In this document: positions 10,447-18,983 of the stretch, piece by piece | Layout: every line of letters starts with the position of its first letter | How positions within the stretch are numbered: the first letter of the stretch is position 1 | Assembly: GCA_001465935.1 (NCBI GenBank) | Contig: LNKV01000007.1 | Coordinates: forward strand, 930,001 to 994,000 | Origin: Clarireedia homoeocarpa | Taxonomy: Eukaryota; Ascomycota; Leotiomycetes; Helotiales; Rutstroemiaceae | DNA length: 64,000 bases | Reading direction: 5' to 3' | Notes under the pieces: generated by a model | Databases searched by the model: none | What the model was told of the DNA's origin: nothing | What the model saw: the letters and a program-made list of their open reading frames with translations, nothing else | Translations under genes and position numbers: made by a program

Positions 10447-12284
10447 ATGACTTCGAAATCTGCAATGGAGGAAAGTGCAAAGTACGAGTATGGTGGACAG
10501 AATCCTGGGATCGAGTCCACCTTGAACTCGGTCGAGGCGGTAGAGGCACCCTCAACTTCTAGATACGGATTTGCATCCCAGTCCTCAACCTCACAGTCGT
10601 CACATGAAATTACACAGGCTGTGAGCCCGCAAACTCAAAATACACCACTATCTGGTATGTTTCTTTCTATTGATGTAATTTATTTCTTGGCCTCCTTGGC
10701 TTGCAGCATACCATTCTGCTTCCATGTACAAATTTCCTGGCTGGGGTTCCATTGTCCAAACTACAGGATGAATAGAAACTGATATCCTCTTCTTGCAGTT
10801 CCAGATGCTGATATAACCACTGAAACTTGGTTATTACATCTCCCGACTGAACTTATCAATGCTATTCTTTCTCGCCTGTCTCCGTACGATCTGATCAAGG
10901 TCGGCAAAACTTGCAAAGTACTATACAAGTATGCTCGTACCGAATTCTTTTGGCAATCCTTCGTGCAGGAAAACGTGCCAGGACAGCGGCTCAAAACCCC
11001 ATCGATTTGCGCTTCTTTCTATGACCTCTTTAAAGCGCATGATCCTCATTGGTTTATACCAAAGTACAAAATATGGTTTGCCGACCTTTTCACCACTGGA
11101 AGATTTTACGTCGCAAAATATGACCATGAAAGTGGCTCCATAACCTTGCATCGTATGGTAGCGGAAAGACCGCAAACCAAATTTGAATCATGGGGAGAAA
11201 ATGACGAGGTCATTATACACTCCTTCGACCCTAAAGTGCGTTTGCATACAGGGCCACCAGCGCTACATCTAGATATAAACATATATTCGCGCGACCGTTC
11301 ATGGGATAAAGGAGAATTCACACGAAGACTTCGAAGCGAAGTAGCATCTAAGAGGCGGCCTGATCAACCTCAAAACAATTCAACATTCACAAACTTTATG
11401 CTTGCTGTACCCTCAGGTCTAGAAGTAGATCCGTTATTATGGCCTCCCCCGAAAGTTCCAGCACGTCAGCGTGTCGCTACTCCCGGTCCTCAGGAGAGGA
11501 AGTTCATTGTCTCGAGGCCGCAACAACGTTCCGAGATAAGTGATCAGACTTTCCGTTTAAAAACATGGATACAAATGGGGAGAGATAATAGTAATCGGAT
11601 AGGGGAAGAACTTAGCACCTTGTCAACCCTTGACCCGTCATTATACACACCATCAGAGAATCAACCTTACAAAGGGATTTTTGTAAGTTGTGATTACCCT
11701 TGAGCAACCCCGAACTGTTGCTGCCAACCGAGGCTTGGCATCTAATTCCAGATGCTTACAAAGTATTAAGTGCTAACTCAACTCTACTCTAGCTCGGCGA
11801 CTACTCCGGCCATGGTTGTGAATGGTTGTTGGTACATCAGCAAGATGATACAGAGCCTTTCGACGAGTCGAGAATAGTAAGAAGGAAGGACGAAACGGTT
11901 GAGCAGTGGGGAGCAAGGAAGAAGAATGAGCGCATTTATCGAGGAAGCATTTCAGGAATCAAACTGACCGGCGATCCAAATATTCCAAGAGGAGAAATTT
12001 CATGGCACGCTGATGATATTGGAGTGAGGGGTTTTAAACGGTTCGCTACGCACAAATGGCCCGGAGCAAGAATTGTGAGAAGCCAGGGTCACATTGCTAA
12101 TCAACTCTTCCGTGATGGTATGTACTTAGTGGTTATTCTCACTCTTACTTTACTGATGCTGCAATTAGATAAATACATCGAATCCGAGCTCATCATGATA
12201 TCTCACGATGTGCTGGCACAGCACTGGCTACCTTTCGGCCATATTTCTTACTTCAAGAGAGTCAACATAGACGACTTCATCTAA
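10447..12284 (+). CDS. F-box protein with FBXO31-type (cyclin D1-binding-like) C-terminal domain
   Basis: Exons 10447-10654, 10799-11682, 11793-12117 and 12169-12284 join in frame to 510 aa. After a disordered Ser-rich head, the F-box is clear at about residues 75-120 (LLHLPTELINAILSRLSPYDLIKVGKTCK, then FFWQSFVQE). The C-terminal part has the FBXO31 domain signature: KGIFLGDYSGHGCEWLLV, then SGIKLTGDPNIPRGEISWHA and a final basic/aromatic block. The family recruits substrates to SCF (Skp1-Cullin-F-box) ubiquitin ligases; FBXO31 in animals binds cyclin D1, a target not established for fungi. The splice that joins GIF to LGDYSGHG falls inside the conserved motif, which supports the model. F-box and family are firm; the substrate is unknown. 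Confidence 0.88.
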
Positions 12285-12752
12285 TTCGGGGAATAATACT
12301 GTAATGTATAAGGATCTTTATCTTTCATGTAAATACATATATATTCTCAGATTGACATCAATGGACACAGGCAGGCGTCTGGTAGGAGGTAGCAACAGTT
12401 TTGGCGACATTAGTTGGAGTTCAGATCGGGTAAACTATTTTTGAGTCGATCGGATGGAAGAGGGACTGTGTTATATTTTTCTTTGCAGAACCAGATTAGT
12501 AGTACAGCATCAGTTAATCATAAGAACGAAGACAATTCGATACTATTTTATCGCATTTTCACAACAACGGCTAAAGCATCCAAAACCGATTGTAAGATCT
12601 TGCTTTTCGGCCAAGCTTCAACCAAAGAATGAATTTTGTTGTTGCACAAGGACAACTTCCTGTTTCCGGGCGAATACAAGCAATACAAAAACTAACACTT
12701 CGACTGAAGATTAGTTGCAAGCACACGTAAAATAAATGCAAAAGTACAAAAA
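12285..12752. other. Intergenic, F-box gene 3' end to tRNA
   Basis: AT-rich 3' UTR-like sequence with TGTAATGTATAAGG and TAAATACATATATATT near 12300-12345, possible polyadenylation elements. No coding signal. Confidence 0.45.
12748..12752 (-). terminator. RNA polymerase III terminator of tRNA-Val
   Basis: Five T residues on the minus strand directly after the tRNA discriminator base, the expected Pol III stop. Confidence 0.75.
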
Positions 12753-12847
12753 TGACCATTCCCGGGATCGAACCGGGGACCTGCTGCGATCTTCTTCATA
12801 TATTACGAATTGTAAAGCAGACGTGATAACCACTACACCAAACGGCC
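12753..12847 (-). tRNA. tRNA-Val (anticodon UAC) with a 22-nt intron
   Basis: The minus strand folds as a full cloverleaf: acceptor GGCCGTT with AATGGTC and discriminator A, D-arm and A box TGGTGTAGTGG, anticodon stem TCTGC/GCAGC (outer T-C mismatch), loop TT-TAC-A-C, variable loop AGGTC, T-arm CCCGG-TTCGATC-CCGGG with the B box. The anticodon TAC is at 12812-12814. The intron is 12789-12810, directly 3' of base 37, the canonical site cut by tRNA splicing endonuclease. The body matches eukaryotic tRNA-Val. CCA is not encoded, as expected for nuclear tRNA. Confidence 0.93.
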
Positions 12848-13293
12848 AATTGTTGATATGTGCTGGAAGCCATTATTGCAAACTATATACATATATTTGT
12901 ATCACATGTGGAGAAACACGCACTCTGTGAAGAATGCGGAAGCGCCCCGCTTGGAAGCACAGAGGTAAATACTGCATTGCATCTCGGTCGACTACGTAAC
13001 ATTTTATTGGATTGTGAATCATCGCAGGTGTCACAACATAAATGCGATAATTTCAATGGGCCTTCGCCGGACCCTTCAAACAGGAGTGGGATAAATTCAT
13101 TGGCTAGTGCTCGTGCTTGTGCTCTCCTGCGCTGCTGTAGCTTTCTAATCATCCCACTGCGAAAGAGCTATTCTATGGTGGGGTCGATTTACTAGTTTGC
13201 ATCATACACCGAGTATAAACAGACAAATTCCATCTGATCACAAAACTGCACAAAGAAACAACTCAAGAAATCCAAAAGACGAAGGTTCAGAAA
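12848..13293. other. Intergenic, tRNA-Val to NPT1
   Basis: Promoter and leader of the NPT1 gene; an A-rich leader (AAACTGCACAAAGAAACAAC) precedes the ATG at 13294. The short open frames on both strands here have no recognisable features. Confidence 0.45.
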
Positions 13294-14806
13294 ATGGATT
13301 TCAATGGGTCTTCTCCATTCCCCGAGGGAGTTATAAGCTTCCTCGACACAGATCTTTACAAGTTAACTATGCAATGCGCCGTCCTAAAGTACTTCCCAAG
13401 GGTCCAAGTGACTTACGCGTTCAAGAACCGCACTCCAGAGAAGAAGCTGTCAAGAGTTGCTTTCCGTTGGCTACAAGCACAGATCAATAGTAAATGACTC
13501 TAGTTCGGAGAATGAGAAAGAGCTAACGGCAGTAGAGCTTGGAAATATCGCACTTTCGAACGACGAGCTTCGCTTCCTTACGAATACCTGCACGTACCTC
13601 AACAAGCCTTACCTCAATTTCCTCAAAGACTTGCGTCTTGATCCGCGCAACCAGATCGAAGCTACTTTTACACCGGTTGATGACAAAGGAAAGGATGACG
13701 ACTTGGGGGAGGTGAATCTGTTGATCAAGGGGCTATGGGTCGAGACTATCCTTTACGAAATTCCGTTACTGGCTTTGACTAGCGAGGCATACTTTCGATT
13801 TATGGATACGGACTGGAGCTATGATGGGCAAGAAGATTTGGCATATCAGAAGGGAATGACGCTCTTGAAAGCAGGCTGTATTGTCTCGGAATTCGGCACG
13901 CGCCGCCGAAGAGATTACCATACCCAAGCTCTGGTATTTCGCGGATTGGCCAAAGCAAAGAAGGACGGAGAGGCTCAGGGACTGCCTGGGAAGATATCTG
14001 GTACGAGTAATGTTCACCTGGCTATGCGATTTGGCATACCGCCGATTGGTACGGTGGCACATGAATGGTTCATGGGAGTAGCTGCCATCACGGATGATTA
14101 CAAGCACGCTACGGCTACTGCTTTGGATTATTGGGTTGGTTGTTTCGGTCAGGGTGTTTTAGGTATTGCTCTTACGGATACATTTGGTACGAGAGAGTTC
14201 CTGAGAGCCTTCTCTCGGCCTGTACCTTGTCTTACGAAGGCGACATCGGGAGTGGCCGCTACTTTACCACCTGCAGATACCCTCACGACTGATGGAGTCA
14301 GCAGCACAGAGCCACCACTTGATGCGTCAGTCGAGAAGGATGGCAAAGTTCCTACATTTGCAGAAGTATTCACTGGTGTCCGACAAGATTCTGGTGATCC
14401 AGCTAGCTTTGTCAAGAAAATGCGCCAATTCTACGATGAGCATGGAATCAAAGACAAGAAGATTATTGTATTCTCTGATTCATTGAATATCGATCTTTGC
14501 ATCAAATACAAACAACTCTCCGAAGAAGCCGGCTTCCAGCCTACGTTCGGTGTAGGCACATTCCTCACGAACGACTTCATTCACCAGACCACGGGGAAGA
14601 AATCCATTCCTTTGAACATCGTCATTAAGTTGAGTTCGGCGGATGGTAAACCCGCGGTTAAGATTAGCGATAATATTGGGAAGAACACGGGCGATGAGGA
14701 AACGGTATTGAGGGTTAAGAAGGATCTGGGGTATGTCGAGGAAGAATGGGAAGAGGGAAATGAAGCCACCCGATGGGGAACGGAGGATGATGTCGCGAAG
14801 AAATAA
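13294..14806 (+). CDS. NPT1: Nicotinate phosphoribosyltransferase (NAD salvage, Preiss-Handler pathway)
   Basis: Exons 13294-13489 and 13536-14806 give 488 aa. The 46-bp intron has donor GTAAAT, branch CTAAC at 13523 and acceptor TAG, and its removal restores the conserved QINKLGNI junction. The enzyme converts nicotinate, PRPP and ATP to nicotinate mononucleotide. Family blocks in order: SFLDTDLYKLTMQ at the N-terminus, YEIPLLALTSEAYFRF, EFGTRRRRDYHTQ, GTSNVHLAMRFGIPPIGTVAHEW (the phosphorylated-His region), ALTDTFGTREFLRAF, GVRQDSGDPASF, ITVFSDSLN-like IIVFSDSLNIDLC, FGVGTFLTNDF and IKLSSADGKPAVKISDN. A fungal insert rich in Thr/Ala/Pro separates the FGTREF and GVRQDSGDP blocks. Cytosolic or nuclear; identity is certain. 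Confidence 0.96.
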
Positions 14807-15063
14807 TTGTGTGAGTTGGGAGTTGTTGCAGCACTTGTCTTTTGGAGTGAGCGAACTGGCGGGCAGGTGGCATCGAGATCAATCTCTCTACCTTTTACAG
14901 GCGTTTATGGGTGGACATACTCGGGATATTCCCAGCTCTGTGATATTATTTATTTACCTTTGCTGACCTTGGTTAAAGAAATACTATAGACTGGTAGCGA
15001 ATGGTGGGTGCTTCGTTGGGAGAAATTCTTAGATTTTACACTTGCTCATTAACAAAAACTACT

Positions 15064-15510
15064 TCATACACATCTATTTTCCTTGTCCCCCCACCATATG
15101 CCCCTCCACCCGCCCTCCGGCTCCATATACTGCTTCGCAGGCGTTCGCTTGATCCTCGCCTCCCGATTTCGCTCCCATCGCTCAGCCTTCTCTCGGAGCT
15201 GCATCGCTCGACGCAATTCGCGCTTCAGCTGCTTCTTGCTCTTGGCGAGGTTCGCTATTTTCCCTCCGGTTACGGTTGTAGGGTTGGTGGCATTACGTGT
15301 CTTTTGGACGCGGGCACGCGCGGCCGCGAGTAATCTTTGGTTATTGCAGGGGGGACAGAGGAGTAGCGTGTATAGGCGGGGGGAGATGGTGAGGTATGGG
15401 CAGGGGTGCGGGAAGGAGTGGTTGGTTTGGTTGAAGCGGTAGCTGGGGCAGAGGTGTGTGGCGTGGAGAGTGTGGGAGCAGTCATGGGTTAGAGGGGTTT
15501 GGGTACACAT
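15064..15510 (-). CDS. Small Cys/His-rich hypothetical protein
   Basis: A single open frame of 148 aa from ATG at 15510. I prefer this start because the N-terminus MCTQTPLTHDCSHTLHATHLC begins a spaced Cys/His series (C2, H9, C11, H13, H16, H19? then CPS, HPCPY, CPPC) that looks like a small metal-binding module of the type MC..T..H.C.H seen in many short fungal orphan proteins. The second half is basic and helical (KSKKQLKRELRRAMQLREKAERWERNREARIKR), with a tryptophan-rich tail (GGWRGIWWGDKENR). No signal peptide or membrane segment. Function unknown. It has a possible relative of similar style on the other strand at 16236. An upstream in-frame extension to 15663 is open but low-complexity, and I leave it out. 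Confidence 0.6.
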   Translation of the reverse strand: MCTQTPLTHDCSHTLHATHLCPSYRFNQTNHSFPHPCPYLTISPRLYTLLLCPPCNNQRLLAAARARVQKTRNATNPTTVTGGKIANLAKSKKQLKRELRRAMQLREKAERWERNREARIKRTPAKQYMEPEGGWRGIWWGDKENRCV

Positions 15511-16235
15511 TTTTTCTTCTTCCTCTGTTCCTCTTTTTTTTTTTTTTGGCTTTGGTTGGTGGGCTTCTCTTGAGTCGAGTTGAGTGGGATTGGTGATGGT
15601 TATGATTACATGAATCTGCTGAACTGGGTATGGAATTAAGTTGAGATGCGATACGATGAACAATGGCCTTGTTTTCCTGTACAGTGGATGGAGAATTTAG
15701 TCTTATACATCGAGCGGTTGACAAAGGGGTGATATGTGCCACAAAGCGTGGGGAAGAAGTCATTGTTCGGTTCTAAAAGGGGAGAGTTTTGAGAGATCAA
15801 AGAAATCTTTGTCTTGTCTCCGATTTCCTTTGTCTATTTTCCCTTGGCGAATAATAGACTGTATGTGGTATGCTTGGCCGGCAATAGCCATTAAAGTATT
15901 TGGAAGTCCATACAGGAGAGTGAACAGAGTCTTTAGATTTTCTTCATTTGTCTGTCTCCCTCTCTCTGCTAATTTCCTCTTGCACTCTCTCTTCATACCA
16001 TCTTGAGTTATCCGCCCTTCCGCAAGAGCCGCCCAATTCTCCACTAACAGCAGAAAAGTATCTGAATTATACTCTTCATCCAGCCATACACTTCGTGTAG
16101 CCTCCCTTCTCCAACTCAGTTCTGCCCATCACCGCAGCTATATTGCCTATTATTCATTCACTCGATTTCTCCTTCCTGTCCTTCCCCAACCTTTCTTTCA
16201 CCCCATACACCCACCTCTTCCAAGTACAGTAAAAT
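15511..16235. other. Intergenic between two small Cys/His-rich genes
   Basis: Divergent spacing of 725 bp with a 16-base T run at 15533-15549 next to the left gene. Nothing else is supported; short open frames on both strands show no domain features. Confidence 0.45.
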
Positions 16236-16556
16236 ATGTGCATCATGACCACCACCAGGCACCAGCACTCCAAATGCACCTGCCGTCGCTACGTCGTGCG
16301 TCGCTGCTATGCCAACTCGCATCCTTTGACGCGCAAAGACGTGTGGCTGTGCAAAGACTTCCGCGAGTGGTATGTCATTGTGGTAAGTATGTGTGATGAT
16401 TGTGAGTGTTATTATGCATAGTTGGAGGATACAGTCAAGGATATGATTGCACATATGATTGGGAATACAATTGAGGTTATAGTTGAGGATATTGAACAAG
16501 AGGCGAAGGAGGTGGAGGTGGAGGTGGAATTAGAGCTGGAGTATACCAGTTCTTAA
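16236..16556 (+). CDS. Small Cys/His-rich hypothetical protein with acidic tail
   Basis: Two exons, 16236-16382 and 16422-16556, joined in phase 0 across a 39-bp GTAAGT...TAG intron, give 93 aa. The N-terminal half is MCIMTTTRHQHSKCTCRRY followed by RRCYANSHPLT and VWLCKDF, with regularly spaced Cys and His. The tail is strongly acidic and hydrophobic (DTVKDMIAHM, then EVEVEVELELEY). The spliced form is preferred to the unspliced 61-aa frame because the frame stays open for another 45 codons and the donor is consensus. The intron is very short and I see no clear branch site, so the model is tentative. The start resembles the MC..T..H.C pattern of the protein ending at 15064. Function unknown. 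Confidence 0.5.
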
Positions 16557-16708
16557 TAGATGATGTTCACTTAAACAATCAAATATAAATCAGCTAAACA
16601 ATAAGGGGAAAAATCCGCAATTGTTGATCTAAAGTTGATCAAAGGATTGAAACAATAGTTCTGCGTGCCTAATGAATAGAAACATGAATTTTTTTTTAAA
16701 ATTGGCAA

Positions 16709-18384
16709 TCACAACTTTGATAGCTCTGCTTTCTTCGCTCCCGTATATCCGAAAAGATGACCCGCAATCTTCCTCATCTGGATCTCCTCTGCTCCCTCTG
16801 TAATCCTATATCTTCCTACAAACAATGTAATCAGCAGTAGTTCTAGTAAATTATCCTTTATTCACAACCTCACTCTTCCGTATCTCTTCTTCAGAATTAT
16901 CTAAACGAATCAAAATCCATCAAGAAAAAAGTACTCACTATGATGTCTATAAATATGTTCGAATCCCAAGCGTCTCGAATATCCCATACCACCATGAATC
17001 TGCATCGCCCGATCCGCAGCTTCGCAACACAGTCGATTCGCCCAATAATTACACATACTAACCTTATGACCCAGCTCCCGCGTGATCTGATCGGATGATG
17101 TGCAGGCGTCCATTTCTGAGGCGGTTTTGAGGATCAGGAGTTCGAGCATTTCACATTGTGTCGAGAGCTCGACTATGGGGAATTGGATCGCTTGGTTGGA
17201 GGAGAGGGGCTTGCCGAAGGGCGTGCGTTGGCGCGTATAGAGGATGGATTGGGCGATGCAGTATTGGGCTGCGCCGAGGGAAGAGGCTGCTTGGCTTGCG
17301 AGGGGAGTTAATTGAGTTATGGGATGAAAGGGGGAAATGGGGAGTTACCGAAGTCTGTTTTCGTGGACAAAGCATTGGGCAATCGAGAGGCCTTCTCCTA
17401 CTTTTCCAAGAATCGCATCTTCCGGGACAAATACATCTTTTAGACCTAAATACACATTCGTCAGCAATCTTCTCCTCGTATTCACTCACCATAAAGTAGA
17501 AATACTCACTCAATCTAGCATGATCAGTAGGCATATTAAAAGTCCACTCAAAACCTTCCACCTTGAACCCTGGCTGATTCCTCTCCACAAAAAACGCCGT
17601 GATACCTTTCGCATCCCCCGCTTTCCCACCGGTCCGCGCAAAAATCAAGCAATGCGTTGCCCGATGCATGCCCGATATCCACATCTTTTCGCCATTAATC
17701 AGCCATCCTTGAACACCATCTTGACGATGTGGTACTGCTGCGGTGGACATATGCGTAGCGTCGCTTCCATGGGAGGGTTCAGTGAGACCGAATGCGAAGA
17801 GCGTTTTGCCAGCCAGACGGTCATGGATGAATTTTTGTTTTTGTTCTGGTAGGGAGTTAGTTGAGTTGAAACATGAGACAAGAGATAGAGGGGCATGATG
17901 TACCCGGTGTTCCGAATTCTCTTACCATTAGGATGTCAGGGAAATTGCCCACGATGCTCCATTCGTTTTGTAAATCACAATGCTAGATGGAAAGGTTAGC
18001 CCATTTACACGATTATCTTGCGTGTATCTACAAAATTAAGCAACGCACCAATCCCAACCCTCTCCCCGCCAACCTCATCCTTAAAACCGCCATATCCAAA
18101 TTTCCCCCTTCCCTCCCACCATACTCCTCGGGCAACGCATACCTCCAAAACCCCCTCTCATCAGCAAGCACTCTCGCCTTCTCCAACAACTCCTCCCACT
18201 CTCTACTCGGCGTGCCGCCATTCTCCCAATCTGTGCGTGCATGTTCGCGCCTGTGGTCGAAAAAGCGATTATTGTCGCCGCTGTGCTGTAAGGGGAGGAT
18301 GTCAGTTTCGATGAAGGTGTTGATTTCTGATAGGAGGTTTCGGAGCGGGGCCGGGAGGTGGAAGAATGGGATTGGGGTGCTCAT
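16709..18384 (-). CDS. Acyl-CoA dehydrogenase, ACAD10/11-like
   Basis: Six exons on the minus strand (18384-18049, 17982-17904, 17845-17510, 17445-17349, 17294-16939, 16815-16709) join in frame to 436 aa. The model is confirmed by family blocks that cross splices: YALPEEYGG, NEWSIVGNFPDILMVREFGTPEQKQKF, FGLTEPSHGSDATHM, INGEKMWISGMHRATH, DVFVPEDAILGKVGEGLSIAQCFVHENRL and the C-terminal ADRAMQIHGGMGYSRRLGFEHIYRHHRRYRITEGAEEIQMRKIAGHLFG. The family is FAD-dependent and oxidises acyl-CoA to enoyl-CoA; the RHHRRYRITEGAEE ending is typical of the ACAD10/11-like branch. No N-terminal mitochondrial presequence is obvious, so peroxisomal or cytosolic location is possible. The C-terminus AELSKL resembles a peroxisomal PTS1 (SKL), which supports peroxisomal beta-oxidation. 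Confidence 0.93.
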
Positions 18385-18983
18385 TTCTGTGGGTTGGTTG
18401 ATGAGAGAGATATTTGATGATGATGGATGATTTGCGCAATCAATAATGCGGAGAATTGTTTGTTGTCTTTCGAGTCAAATATACATGATGGGGCAGCAAC
18501 TTTATCCCAAACCACAATGCGGGGTGATTGCGGGGTAGATTTCAAAACCTCGGTGTACTATTCATGTTCACCAACATGAATTCCATGGACTGCCAAGGAC
18601 AAGACAAGAAACTCATTTATTTAGGTATCTAACATCTCTATATAATCCAAATCTTAATGCTGATAATGATGATGCACGCATGCGTTCTAGACGCCCTCTG
18701 GCTAATAGTCCCCCATTGGGAACGGAACGCCAATTCCAAATCCTTATCCCACCATTCCCTGTGCTCTTTACAGATTCCCTAAAACCAGATCCAAACCAAC
18801 TCCTGCTTGCCTTATCAAAATTCCTTGTGCTGCCCATCAATCCAATTCCTTCCCATGCAATAACAACCAAATCGTTATATTCACCGATCACATGCCAATG
18901 TTTATTACAAATCCTAACCCCAAAGAACTATCGGCATCCTAGAAACACTGATCACGTAGCTCGCTTTGCCATGCGTATCTGTA
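18385..18983. other. Intergenic between acyl-CoA dehydrogenase and lipase genes
   Basis: Holds the promoter of the dehydrogenase gene (read leftward) and the 3' UTR of the lipase. No coding signal found on either strand. Confidence 0.45.

Noticed and set aside
13490..13503. 14-bp intron between NPT1 frames
   Set aside because: Too short and out of phase; the 46-bp intron ending at 13535 restores both phase and the conserved junction.
17151..17750. 199-codon frame starting MSTAAVP as a gene of its own
   Set aside because: It is an internal exon of the acyl-CoA dehydrogenase read through the following introns.
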